A DNA stretch of 64,000 nucleotides from an uncultured Eubacteriales bacterium (GTDB lineage Bacteria > Bacillota > Clostridia > Oscillospirales > CAG-272): positions 54,134 to 118,133 of the forward strand of contig CAKSZH010000007.1 in the NCBI GenBank assembly GCA_934525675.1, in the 5' to 3' direction. Positions 54,322 to 62,263 of the stretch are shown here, piece by piece; position 1 is the stretch's first letter, and each line of letters begins with the position of its first letter. Both the position numbers and the translations under genes were made by a program. A model generated the notes under the pieces. That model saw only the letters and a list, made by a program, of their open reading frames with translations. It ran no database searches and was not told the DNA's origin.

Positions 54322-54638
54322 GGTGAAGTGACAGATGCGATGTCCGAACTGTTTTTCATGGATTCAATTTCTTCTGAGGTCGGTATGGTGATAGGCGTAT
54401 CATCGAAAGTAAGAAACACTTCAAAATGATCGTCATAAACAATTATTGCTTTTACAAGCCCGTCAATCAGGCGCTTTTTGTTTTCCTCTATTCTAAGATC
54501 GAGCTTGCGGAATTTATCAAGTGCGAAAAGGATTCTTTTTCGTCGAGGGTTGCCAAAGCAATGCACGTTACCCTTGACGAAAAAGACGTTCTCGTTTATG
54601 CTTTCTGATTCGAAAGACATAAATTCTTTTAGCTGCAC
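54264..54638 (-). pseudogene. C-terminal remnant of a large serine recombinase
   Basis: 124-aa frame. FALDKFRKLDLRIEENKKRL followed by IDGLVKAIIVYDDHFEVFLTFDD matches the tail of Clostridia large serine recombinases (FRKxDL...RxLIDxFVNxxxxYDDxxxxxFN). Those proteins usually end in SSDL...PPxSP, compared with SSDIASVTSPKSP here. The resolvase catalytic domain and the zinc ribbon are missing. The frame then runs into the hairpin of the tandem repeat. It marks an old integration of a mobile element at the border of the AT-rich island. Confidence 0.6.
54284..54321. terminator. Perfect 17-bp hairpin, bidirectional terminator
   Basis: AAAAAGCCCTGCCACCC, AAAA loop, GGGTGGCAGGGCTTTTT. It can terminate transcription from both sides. 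Confidence 0.85.
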
Positions 54639-54938
54639 TTAGGCATTTGGCCTATAACTTCTTGACTTACTTCGCCTATGATTTTACCCTAGTTGATACA
54701 GGTGAAATTGTCAAATAGTAGGGCTTTGCGATCGTCTATACCGATAAGACAGGCAATATTGTCTTCTAAAATATCCGACTGAAAATATGTAGGTAAATCG
54801 CCGTCCTAAACTAAACGTTCGCCGGACTTTCCCATATACTGAGTCAACGTTATTTTTATAATCATTCATCAGTTCAACAATATATTTCAATACTGATATT
54901 TAAATATAGCAAAATGTATTAAAATATAGCAAAAAGTC
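54639..54938. other. AT-rich intergenic stretch with decayed coding traces
   Basis: Base composition falls sharply from here to ~56270. One short frame reads NFLTYFAYDFTLVDTGEIVK then stop, and a nearby one AIVYTDKTGNIVF; both look like scraps of a disrupted gene. AATATAGCAAAA is directly repeated at 54903-54914 and 54923-54934, just upstream of the -35 of the next gene, and could be an operator. Confidence 0.45.
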
Positions 54939-54967
54939 TTGACAATTCAAAGCTACTATGCTATACT
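54939..54967 (+). promoter_or_regulatory. Promoter of the AT-rich two-gene operon
   Basis: TTGACA (54939-54944), 17-base spacer, TATACT (54962-54967). The start of the first gene lies 24 bases downstream. Confidence 0.85.
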
Positions 54968-54990
54968 GTGCGTATAAAGGAGGTCTATTT

Positions 54991-55368
54991 ATGGACTATA
55001 ATAGTATAATCATTGAACTGCTGGACAGAATTAAACGTCTAGAAGAAAAAGTATCCTCATTAGAAAACTGTATTGGAAAATTACAAGCTGAAGAATCTGT
55101 TCTTCATGAAAAGCCAAAATTTGGCGGGCAAAAGTATCGCGCATTGACGAACTATCTAAAAAATAGTTGTGAAGAACAAATAAAATTGTCTTTTAAGGAA
55201 ATCGAGCAGATTCTTGGCTTCAACTTGTCTCCTTGTGCTTATAATAATCGGGCAAATTGGGCCAATTCAACATCGCAGTCCCTTGCCCGCAGTTGGCTAA
55301 AAGTGGGATACAAAACGATAGAAGTTAATTTAAAGCAAGAATATGTGGTTTTTGAGAAACAGGAATAA
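54991..55368 (+). CDS. DUF7662-type domain protein with N-terminal coiled coil
   Basis: 125 aa. Residues 3-45 (IIIELLDRIKRLEEKVSSLE) are a coiled coil. The C-terminal ~75 residues (KYRALTNYLK...LSFKEIEQILGFNLSPCAYNNRANWAN...ARSWLKVGYKTIEVNL) fit a small domain that I recall as DUF7662. Its pattern is SFxEIExILG, P.SAYxxRxxWxN and AWLxxGY. It is widespread in accessory regions and of unknown function. AAAGGAGGTCTATTT precedes the ATG. The gene is AT-rich, unlike the rest of the window, suggesting transfer. It is followed after 13 bases by a second unknown gene in the same direction. Confidence 0.75.
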   Translation: MDYNSIIIELLDRIKRLEEKVSSLENCIGKLQAEESVLHEKPKFGGQKYRALTNYLKNSCEEQIKLSFKEIEQILGFNLSPCAYNNRANWANSTSQSLARSWLKVGYKTIEVNLKQEYVVFEKQE

Positions 55369-55381
55369 GGAGACAGGTTTT

Positions 55382-55795
55382 ATGAACAATTATAGAGCAT
55401 CTGACATCGTAAAAACAAAACTAATGACGGCTAACGGTAACGCAAAAATCTTTCTTCAGCGCGGAGGCGAATGTTTAATAAAATTAATCCCCACAAATGG
55501 GAAACTTCAATGCGATAAATTGCCACTACAAAATATAGATTTCAATATTTTTGATATTGTAATGGATTTTTTAGCGGAGAATAAGGGATATGCCAAAAAA
55601 GGTGCGATTCGAGGTCCGCAAAACAATATAGGGTTTGGTAAGTGCGGTCCCGAAACAGTTATATATCAAATTGCAACAAAATACTACAAAAAAGAAATCG
55701 GCGAAACTGCGTATGATCCGCTTTTTGTTGTTGCAGGAATTTTGGAATGGGCTGGTTTAGTCGAAAACGGATATGGTTATCTTAAAATGATCTAA
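55382..55795 (+). CDS. Uncharacterised protein, second gene of AT-rich operon
   Basis: 137 aa, AATAAGGAGACAGGTTTT upstream. No family recognised. It starts MNNYRASDIVKTKLMTANGN; the middle has a beta-rich stretch (KIFLQRGGECLIKLIP), then IFDIVMDFLAENKGYAKKGA. The C-terminal half (PETVIYQIATKYYKKEIGE and DPLFVVAGILEWAGLVENGYGYLKMI) reads like a winged helix. This resembles small DNA-binding or defence-associated proteins only in size and fold guess. Its pairing with a DUF7662/coiled-coil protein on a transferred island suggests a functional pair. Confidence 0.6.
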   Translation: MNNYRASDIVKTKLMTANGNAKIFLQRGGECLIKLIPTNGKLQCDKLPLQNIDFNIFDIVMDFLAENKGYAKKGAIRGPQNNIGFGKCGPETVIYQIATKYYKKEIGETAYDPLFVVAGILEWAGLVENGYGYLKMI

Positions 55796-56094
55796 ACTAG
55801 AATTATTGGAAACAGTAAATTCTAGTTTAAGAAAATCAAGATATTATAATTAACAGAACTTTACCATGGAGGAATAGACGGAGGAACTTATTTCGAATAA
55901 TAGTATATATTATATTAATGGTATATATTATATGTCAAACATCCGTCAAAGAGCCAAAATTGATTTTCGATCTATATTTTAATTAAAAAATTCAATATAT
56001 ACAATGCCTTTTTATCATTGTAAGTGGCAAACTGTAAGAAAAATCAAATCACATAGGCAATTTCGTCTAAAAATAGTTTTAACACACTTAAATG
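55796..56094. other. AT-rich stretch without gene
   Basis: TATATTATATTAATGGTATATATTATAT-like sequence near 55900-55930 and a strongly AT-rich base composition. CTAGAATT...AATTCTAG (55797 and 55822) is a loose inverted repeat that may serve as terminator of the two-gene operon. No coding frame of interest. Confidence 0.4.
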
Positions 56095-56213
56095 TTGAAA
56101 AAATATTTTTTGTGCTATAATTAATATTACAAAAGCAATAATATAACCAACAACCAAGAGATAACCGTTTGAAAGCTAACGGCGGTATTTTGCTTAAGTA
56201 TAATACTCATAAT
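56095..56213 (+). ncRNA. Possible small RNA behind an orphan promoter
   Basis: TTGAAA (56095-56100), 15-base spacer and extended -10 TGCTATAAT (56113-56121), with no gene downstream before the long hairpin at 56214-56265. A transcript of ~130 bases would contain ACCGTTTGAAAGCTAACGG and the terminal hairpin. No known RNA family recognised. Confidence 0.3.
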
Positions 56214-56265
56214 AAAAAACAAATCCGAACCAATTTCGATTGACGAAATAGTTCGGATTTGTTTC
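56214..56265. terminator. Long hairpin terminator downstream of the tRNA genes
   Basis: AACAAATCCGAAC pairs with GTTCGGATTTGTT around an inner ATTTCG/CGAAAT stem. On the minus strand GGATTTGTTTTTTA follows, terminating the tRNA transcript. Confidence 0.8.
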
Positions 56266-56268
56266 GTT

Positions 56269-56343
56269 TGGTGACCCGTACGGGAATCGAACCCATGTTA
56301 CAGCCGTGAAAGGGCCGTGTCTTAACCGCTTGACCAACGGGCC
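56269..56343 (-). tRNA. tRNA-Glu (anticodon TTC)
   Basis: 75 bases with encoded CCA. Acceptor GGCCCGT pairs with ACGGGTC (one G-U pair). The anticodon loop CTTTCAC carries TTC, and the T loop GGTTCGATTCC is standard. It is transcribed with tRNA-Met, 3 bases apart. Confidence 0.97.
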
Positions 56344-56346
56344 GAA

Positions 56347-56423
56347 TGGTAGCGGAAATAGGATTTGAACCTATGACCTGCCGGGTATGAACCGGACGCT
56401 CTAGCCAACTGAGCTATTCCGCC
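56347..56423 (-). tRNA. tRNA-Met (anticodon CAT), elongator type
   Basis: 77 bases with encoded CCA. Acceptor GGCGGAA, D loop AGCTCAGTTGGCTAGAGC, anticodon loop TTCATAC, T loop GGTTCAAATCC. It lacks the GGG/CCC anticodon stem and position-1 mismatch of initiator tRNA, so elongator Met is most likely; a lysidine-modified Ile(CAT) is less likely. Confidence 0.93.
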
Positions 56424-56441
56424 ATTCAGGAACGCTTTGCT

Positions 56442-56470
56442 ATTATATCATATCGCATTTCTTTTGTCAA
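56442..56470 (-). promoter_or_regulatory. Promoter of the tRNA-Met/tRNA-Glu unit
   Basis: On the minus strand TTGACA (56465-56470), 17-base spacer, TATAAT (56442-56447): full consensus, ~18 bases before tRNA-Met. Confidence 0.93.
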
Positions 56471-56561
56471 CACCTTTTTCAAAAAAATTACCCGCTTCCC
56501 GTCTTTTTGCCCGGAGCCGTCCGGGTCCGTTCTTTTTGCCGCCGTTTTTTGCGCCCGATTC

Positions 56562-56590
56562 TTGACGCGCCGCGCGGTCAATGGTACAAT
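56562..56590 (+). promoter_or_regulatory. Promoter of holA
   Basis: TTGACG (56562-56567), 17-base spacer, TACAAT (56585-56590), 36 bases before the holA ATG. Confidence 0.75.
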
Positions 56591-56626
56591 ATCCTTGAAG
56601 AGGCGGTATTCCGCCGGGAGGCAGTA

Positions 56627-57661
56627 ATGGATTTCATTCGTGAAGCGGATTTCAGGCGGGAACTGAAAAAATCTCCGGCGCCGGGGTATCTGTTCTTCGG
56701 GGACGAGGACTACCTCAAGGCGGCGGACATCCAGGCGGCGCATCAGCTGATCTGTCCGGATGAATCGCTTTCCGTTTTCAATTACATTTCCATGGACGCG
56801 CTGGACTTTTCCGCGGAGCGTCTGGAGGGGGCGCTGATGGCTCCGCCGATGCTGTCCGACCGCAAGCTGATCGTGGTGCAGGGGCTGGACTTTACCTCCA
56901 TGAAGCCGACCGATCTGGACGCGCTCCTTTCTGTTGCGGCGGAAGCTGGAAGCGGGGACGGGAATCTTCTGATCCTCTCGGTCGCGGCGGGAATGCTGGA
57001 CCCGGGTTACTTACCGAAAAAGCCGTCGGCGACGCTTACAAAGCTGGCAACGGTACTCCGTCCCGTTTATTTCGAACGCTGCACGCCGGCGCAGCTGACA
57101 GCCTGGGCGGGCAGGCACTACACGGCGGCGGGGGTAGAGGCGACGCCGGCGATTGCGTCTGCGACGATTGCGCGGTGCGGGCGGGACATGTTCCGTCTGT
57201 CCGCGGAGATCGACAAGATTGCGTACTATGTTCTGTCGCACGGGCGCACGCAGGTGACGGCGGAAGACGTGAATTTCGTCGGGATTGCGGACGAAGAATT
57301 TGACGCGTTTGCCTTTTCGGGGGCGATACTGGAGCGTCGCCGGGAGGATGCGCTCCGGATTCTTGCGGACATGAAGGTACGGCGGGTGGAGCCGATTTCG
57401 GCGCTTGGCGAGGTAATCCGGGTCTGGTGTGATCTGGCGGCGGTCAAGGCGCTGATGCGGGAGAACTACACGCCGGCGCAGATTGCGGCGGCACTGAAGA
57501 TCCACTCCTACAAAGCGGGGCTTTATGTGAAGCAGGCGGTGAACATTCCGGACGAGGCAATCCGTCGGGCGATCGACGCCTGTGTTTCGGCGGACTTATC
57601 CATGAAGAGCGCGTCGGGGCAAGGGTTCCGGCCGCTGGAGTTATTGATCTGCACGTTATGA
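56627..57661 (+). CDS. holA: DNA polymerase III delta subunit
   Basis: 344 aa, typical length. HolA opens the beta clamp within the clamp loader. GYLFFGDEDYLKAADIQAAH, LMAPPMLSDRKLIVVQGLDF, the C-terminal IDKIAYYVLSHGRTQVTAEDVN and RREDALRILADM match the family; there is no Walker A, as expected for delta. The start at 56627 follows GGGAGGCAGTA. It stands alone between its own promoter and a terminator. Confidence 0.92.
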   Translation: MDFIREADFRRELKKSPAPGYLFFGDEDYLKAADIQAAHQLICPDESLSVFNYISMDALDFSAERLEGALMAPPMLSDRKLIVVQGLDFTSMKPTDLDALLSVAAEAGSGDGNLLILSVAAGMLDPGYLPKKPSATLTKLATVLRPVYFERCTPAQLTAWAGRHYTAAGVEATPAIASATIARCGRDMFRLSAEIDKIAYYVLSHGRTQVTAEDVNFVGIADEEFDAFAFSGAILERRREDALRILADMKVRRVEPISALGEVIRVWCDLAAVKALMRENYTPAQIAAALKIHSYKAGLYVKQAVNIPDEAIRRAIDACVSADLSMKSASGQGFRPLELLICTL

Positions 57662-57666
57662 GTGAC

Positions 57667-57700
57667 AAAAAGCGCCCCCGGAAGGGGGCTTTTTTGTTTT
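57667..57700 (+). terminator. Terminator after holA
   Basis: CCCCC, GGAA loop, GGGGG within AGCGCCCCCGGAAGGGGGCT, followed by TTTTTTGTTTT. Confidence 0.88.
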
Positions 57701-58080
57701 GAATTGAACGCTCTGTGTTCTGCGGATTTTTTGTGGGATTGCCCGCGTGCAGGGGGCGGATATGTCTACATTGAACGCTCCGCATTCTATGGTTTATCTG
57801 CAATGATGATTTCTTTTGCTCCCCCGCACGGGGGGAGCACATAGCAAACAATGATCGATTGCAATAAATCAGAAGCAAAACTTTAAGGCTCCTGCGGAAC
57901 AATATAACAAAAAATTATTGCAGATAAACTATAAAACGCGGAGCGCTCAACTGAAACCATCCCCCACGGGAAACTCCCCCTACGACATCCCTGCGCCATT
58001 CCTACGACACACCTGCGACAAATTCCACGCCCCGCGGAAAAATTCCGAAAAAACCGTAAAAACACATCCAAAATATCAAA
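57701..58080. repeat. Intergenic repeat block 8
   Basis: GAACGCTCTGTGTTCTGCGG (~57714) and GAACGCTCCGCATTCTATGG (~57772) are two copies of the short palindromic module. The ACAATGATCGATTGCAATAAATCAGAAGC module follows at ~57848, and an inverted copy (TAAAACGCGGAGCGCTCAA) is at ~57930. No gene. Confidence 0.7.
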
Positions 58081-58087
58081 AAAACTG

Positions 58088-58117
58088 TTGACAAATGCCC
58101 CGATTTATGCTTATAAT
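58088..58117 (+). promoter_or_regulatory. Promoter of the rpmH operon
   Basis: TTGACA (58088-58093), 18-base spacer, TATAAT (58112-58117), 120 bases upstream of rpmH. Confidence 0.85.
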
Positions 58118-58236
58118 ATAAATTGTCATTGTGTAAAAGCGTTGAATTTCAGGGCAGAATCCGGTCCTTCCGGCTGTCCTCCAAAATTTCGCGCTTCCGA
58201 TTATCCAAAGCAGAAAACCTTAAGGAGGTGCCAATC

Positions 58237-58371
58237 ATGCTCAGAACTTACCAGCCGAAGAAGCGTCAGAGACAGAAAGAGCACGGCTTCCGCAAGAGAA
58301 TGAAGACTGCCGACGGCAGAAACGTCCTCAAGAGAAGACGCGCAAAGGGCAGAAAGAGACTGTCTTACTGA
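58237..58371 (+). CDS. rpmH: 50S ribosomal protein L34
   Basis: 44 aa, the exact family length: MLRTYQPKKRQRQKEHGFRK then RMKTADGRNVLKRRRAKGRK RLSY. TTAAGGAGGTGCCAATC precedes the ATG; the longer open frame upstream is not coding. It begins the rpmH-rnpA-yidD-yidC-jag block that normally lies next to dnaA and oriC; dnaA is not in this window. Confidence 0.98.
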   Translation: MLRTYQPKKRQRQKEHGFRKRMKTADGRNVLKRRRAKGRKRLSY

Positions 58372-58824
58372 TCCCAATCGCATAAAACCACCGATGGCCG
58401 ATGAGGGCAGACACTGCTTTCCGCGTTATCGGGGTTTTTGCTATCAGGAGAAATTTCACGCGCCCGTGGACGGGAACGAGGCACGTGACCGTTTTGTACC
58501 CGTCAGTAAACCGGACTTCCCTGCCGCATGAAATTCCTGCGGCAACGCATGGCAGCCGCTCGGCAACGCATGGCAGCCGCCCGGCAACGCATGGCAGCCG
58601 CCCGGCACCGCAAGGACCGGACGGCAAACGAGAAGTAACCGCCATACGGGGGCAACCTGATCCGGTACCGCCCGAACGTTCGGGCAAACCGTCCCGCCGC
58701 AAGCCGTAACCGAAAAACAGAAAAACGCGGCGCGCACGGACAAAAAGAACGCAAGAAACATCGGAAGCCGCGAAGAACGCCGTCACTTTCGCAAAAAACA
58801 CGGCAAACGGAGTACAATGAACCA
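58372..58824. repeat. rpmH-rnpA gap with 21-bp tandem repeats
   Basis: CGGCAACGCATGGCAGCCGC plus one base is repeated three times (58550-58570, 58571-58591, 58592-58612), with a partial fourth copy. The rest is GC-rich and shows no gene. In most Firmicutes rpmH and rnpA are only tens of bases apart, so this 453-base gap is unusual. Confidence 0.75.
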
Positions 58825-59580
58825 ATGAAACATCCGGCGATCACGGAAAATCACCTGTACGGAAAGGCATATGCAAAGGGCAAAGTCTCCAAGGGACGCT
58901 ACACGGTCGTGTACGTTCTCCGCGATCTCGCCTACGGCAAGCTGCTCCGCCGCGACCCGCACAGAAAACCCTTCAACCGCGTCGGGCTGACGGTCACCAA
59001 GACCATCGGACACGCGACGGTGAGAAGCCGCGTCAGAAGAATTCTGCGCGCGGGACTTGCCGAAGCGGAAAAGCGCAAAATGACCGAGGGAAAGCTCATC
59101 GTCATCTGCGCACGCAGCGCGGCTGCGGGAGCCAAAAGCACCGACATCGCGCGCGAGCTGACCATGCATTTTGAGCGCCTCGGGCTGTACCTGAACCCGC
59201 AAAAAAAGGCAGAGCAAACATCCGGAACGGTTCCCGCAACGGGTGCAGGTAACGCAAAACCGACAGGAGACGGAAATCCGGCAGGCGACACAAAAACGGA
59301 GCCAAAGCCGACCGCGGTCGGCGGAAAGCCGAACGCCGCCGTCACAAAACCGGCGGGTAACGCAAAGCCGGCGGAAACGGTGCCTGCAACTGCGGCAGCC
59401 GAGGAAACCAAAGCCGCCGGAACCATCAAAAAAGCCAACGTAACCGGGGTAGCGAAACCGACCGGAGAAGCCGGAAACACCAGCGTGACCGGAACAGCAA
59501 CGCCGACCGGAGAAGCCGGAATACCCGGGGAATCCGACGCGAAAAAAAAGCTCACGGAAACCGGCACGACGCTCTCATGA
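58825..59580 (+). CDS. rnpA: Ribonuclease P protein component with repetitive tail
   Basis: 251 aa, against ~110-130 usual. The N-terminal ~125 residues are RnpA: NRVGLTVTKTIGHATVRSRV RRILRAGL (RNR-type motif) and GKLIVICARSAAAGAKSTDI. The C-terminal ~125 residues are Ala/Thr/Gly/Pro/Lys repeats (GKPNAAVTKPAGNAK and TPTGEAGIPGE phrases). RnpA supports RNase P RNA in removing tRNA 5' leaders. The tail is not part of the fold and its role is unknown. The stop overlaps the yidD ATG (ATGA at 59577-59580). Confidence 0.93.
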   Translation: MKHPAITENHLYGKAYAKGKVSKGRYTVVYVLRDLAYGKLLRRDPHRKPFNRVGLTVTKTIGHATVRSRVRRILRAGLAEAEKRKMTEGKLIVICARSAAAGAKSTDIARELTMHFERLGLYLNPQKKAEQTSGTVPATGAGNAKPTGDGNPAGDTKTEPKPTAVGGKPNAAVTKPAGNAKPAETVPATAAAEETKAAGTIKKANVTGVAKPTGEAGNTSVTGTATPTGEAGIPGESDAKKKLTETGTTLS

Positions 59581-60035
59581 AACGCATTGCAATGGCGCTC
59601 GTCCGCTTCTATCAGAAGTATCTGTCGCCGCGGAAAAAGCACCCCACCTGCCGCTACACCCCGACCTGCTCCTGCTATGCGCTGGAAGCACTCGAAAAAC
59701 GCGGATTCTTTGTCGGAACGGCGCTCGCCGTCTGGCGGATCCTCCGCTGCAACCCCTTTTCCCCCGGCGGGTACGACCCCGTGCCGGACAAGGGCTTCGG
59801 CAGAAAGATCAAGTATCACGACCTCGACCGCCTCGCCAAAGAAATGCGGGAGAACGGGGAGATGACCTTTGATTACGACGACGGGGACGGGCAGGACTCG
59901 GAAACCGCGAAGAACGCCGGAGGTCCCGCCGAAGGCGCAAAGCAGTCCTCCGAAAAGCGGGATAAGTACGCCCCGAAGAAGCTGCCGAAATACGACCGGG
60001 ACGGGGGCAAGCCCCGGAATTCCGAAAAGCCGTAA
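59577..60035 (+). CDS. yidD: Membrane protein insertion efficiency factor YidD
   Basis: 152 aa. The conserved first ~75 residues (ALVRFYQKYLSPRKKHPTCR YTPTCSCYALEALEK, RILRCNPFSPGGYDPVP) are the YidD signature with its three Cys. The remaining half is a charged, Asp/Gly/Lys-rich tail absent in most relatives. It acts with YidC in membrane protein insertion. Coupled to rnpA. Confidence 0.95.
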   Translation: MKRIAMALVRFYQKYLSPRKKHPTCRYTPTCSCYALEALEKRGFFVGTALAVWRILRCNPFSPGGYDPVPDKGFGRKIKYHDLDRLAKEMRENGEMTFDYDDGDGQDSETAKNAGGPAEGAKQSSEKRDKYAPKKLPKYDRDGGKPRNSEKP

Positions 60036-60364
60036 CACCCCGGACACTCCGGATATGATCCGAAACGCAAAACACCGCCTCCACGCAATGACAAACGACT
60101 TCACCGGAATGCTCCGCAAAACCCGTTCGCGGGAAACCGACGCGGAATCAACCGCAGAATGCTGCCAAGAAATTCCTCACAGAACCTGCTCCGGGAATTT
60201 TTCATAAAACTCCGTCGCGGCATCCTGCCGCAAAATCCGGCACAGAATTCCTCCGCGGAACCTGCCGTTTGAATATGCAGAGCACCCGGCCCCATCCGAA
60301 ACAGGCGGCTACCCCGCCGAACATGAAAGGACCCGCGCCCGGCGCGGGAAAGTCAAAAGAAAAC
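60036..60364. other. yidD-yidC gap, no gene recognised
   Basis: 330 bases, GC-rich, without recognised protein or repeat copy. The yidC frame is open through the last ~95 bases (from a TTG at 60269 and ATGs at 60275 and 60323), so part of it may be translated. Confidence 0.4.
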
Positions 60365-62224
60365 ATGGAAATTACAAGCAAAGCCAAAGAGATCTTCCGC
60401 CGCGTCAGACGGGTCGCAACCGTCATCGTCGCAATCGGACTGATCCTTTCCCTTTCTCTCACAGTCTTTTCCTCCTGTGCGTCAAACAAGGTCACGCAGG
60501 CGGAGCTTGAAACCGTTCATTCCGACTCCTTCGTCGGCGATTTTGCCAAAAACCTTTCCAACCGTCCCGTGGCGCGGCAGTATTTCACCGCGGCGCTGAA
60601 CGGCTACGACATGCTTGCCGACGGCTTCAACGACGCAGACCTTGAAGCCATGAAAAAGGACGAAAAGTACTACAAGCCCGGCGAGAACGGCGTCAACATG
60701 GACGCGGTGCGCAAGGTGCTCCTCGAAAAGGAAGCCGACTGGCACGTCCGTCCCACCGATGCGGGCGAGGGATACGAAAAAATCGTCAACGGTCTGACCG
60801 AGCAGAACGCCAAGGATATCGGCGAGCGCATGGTGACCGCCATTGACCTCACAAACAGCGGTTTCATGGACACCATCCTCCGCGGCATCGGCGTCGCGCT
60901 CAAGTGGATCTCCGATCATCTCGCGTTCCACAGCTATCTGTTTGCGCTCTTCATTTTCGCGCTGGCACTTGAAATCGTCATGCTTCCCTTCGGCATCCGT
61001 CAGCAGAAGAACACCATCAAGCAGGCAAAGCTGCGCCCCAAGGAAATGGCAATCCGCAACAAGTACAAGGGCAGAAACGATCAGGCGACCCTGCAGAAAA
61101 TGCAGGCGGAGATCCAGGAGCTCTACCAGAAGGAAAACTACAATCAGTTCAGCTCCTGCCTGCCGCTGCTGCTCCAGCTCCCAATCATTTTCGTTCTGTA
61201 CTATATCGTCATTGACCCGCTCCACTATATGATGTGGCTTTCCACCGGCACGTCGCAGGCGCTCACCACTTTTGCGACCACCGCAAGGGCTGCCGGCGGT
61301 TGGGGCATTTCGCTTGCCGCCAACAACAGAGGAACCGTCGAGGTCTTTTCACACATCAACGCGGAATTTCTGGATGCGTTCCGCAACTTCTCCTATTACT
61401 CCAATGCCGGGGAAGCAGTCGCTTCGCTTAATATCGCCGACCTACCGAGCTTCAACATCGGTTCGGTCAACTTCGGTCTGGTTCCCTCGTTCGGCAAGCC
61501 CTACGCATTGCTCGTGGTGCCGATCGTGACCTTCCTTGCCTACTTCGGTTCCATGAAGCTGACGAGAAAGTTCACCTATCAGCCGCCGTCAGCGCAGGAT
61601 CAGCAGGCCGGATGCTCCAACAACATCATGGACATTGCCATGCCGCTCTTCTCGGTTTGGATCGCGTTCACCGTTCCTGCCGTAGTCGGCATGTACTGGA
61701 TCTTCAAGAGCATTCTCTCGACCGTCAAGCAGTTTATTCTGGCACGCCTCATGCCCGTTCCGGTCTTTACGGAGGAGGATTACAAGCAGGCGGCAAAGGA
61801 AATGGGCGGCAAGGGTCCGAAGCCGGTCAAGAAGTACAACGGCGCGACGGGCAACCCGCGCGTGCGTTCCCTGCACCACATTGACGACGAGGACTTTGAG
61901 GACACCAAGGAAAAGGCAGAACGCCGCCGTCAGGCTGAGGAAGAGCTGGAGGACTACGAACGTCCCGTGGCTCCCAAGGCGCCGACGAGCACCAAGGAAG
62001 AGATTGCCGCAGCACGCCTGAAGATGGGCAGACAGGAAGAGGCGCGCAAGCGTCACGAGGAGGACGAGTCCGGGGACAAGCGCGAAAAAGACAAAAAGAG
62101 CGCAAAGTCCGGGGATTCCAAAAAGGCTGACGGAGCAGATGCTGATACCGCGGAAAAAACTGTGGAAAAGTCCGACGAACAGCCCAAGGAAACGTCCGAC
62201 GCGGAAAAATCCGACAAGGAATAA
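60365..62224 (+). CDS. yidC: Membrane protein insertase YidC (Oxa1 family)
   Basis: 619 aa from the chosen start. VIVAIGLILSLSLTVFSSC forms a signal-type helix with a possible lipobox Cys, as in Gram-positive YidC. Transmembrane segments follow with LALEIVMLPFGIRQQKNTIK QAKLRPKE, CLPLLLQLPIIFVLYYIVI, MDIAMPLFSVWIAFTVPAVV and GMYWIFKS, which are the Oxa1 core. The last ~140 residues are a highly charged tail (KRHEEDESGDKREKDKKS), helpful for ribosome binding in related proteins. No clear ribosome site marks the start, so the N-terminus is uncertain by up to 32 residues. Confidence 0.93.
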   Translation: MEITSKAKEIFRRVRRVATVIVAIGLILSLSLTVFSSCASNKVTQAELETVHSDSFVGDFAKNLSNRPVARQYFTAALNGYDMLADGFNDADLEAMKKDEKYYKPGENGVNMDAVRKVLLEKEADWHVRPTDAGEGYEKIVNGLTEQNAKDIGERMVTAIDLTNSGFMDTILRGIGVALKWISDHLAFHSYLFALFIFALALEIVMLPFGIRQQKNTIKQAKLRPKEMAIRNKYKGRNDQATLQKMQAEIQELYQKENYNQFSSCLPLLLQLPIIFVLYYIVIDPLHYMMWLSTGTSQALTTFATTARAAGGWGISLAANNRGTVEVFSHINAEFLDAFRNFSYYSNAGEAVASLNIADLPSFNIGSVNFGLVPSFGKPYALLVVPIVTFLAYFGSMKLTRKFTYQPPSAQDQQAGCSNNIMDIAMPLFSVWIAFTVPAVVGMYWIFKSILSTVKQFILARLMPVPVFTEEDYKQAAKEMGGKGPKPVKKYNGATGNPRVRSLHHIDDEDFEDTKEKAERRRQAEEELEDYERPVAPKAPTSTKEEIAAARLKMGRQEEARKRHEEDESGDKREKDKKSAKSGDSKKADGADADTAEKTVEKSDEQPKETSDAEKSDKE

Positions 62225-62263
62225 ATACTTTTCAAGATTGAAAGAATCCGGAGAATAAATGAT

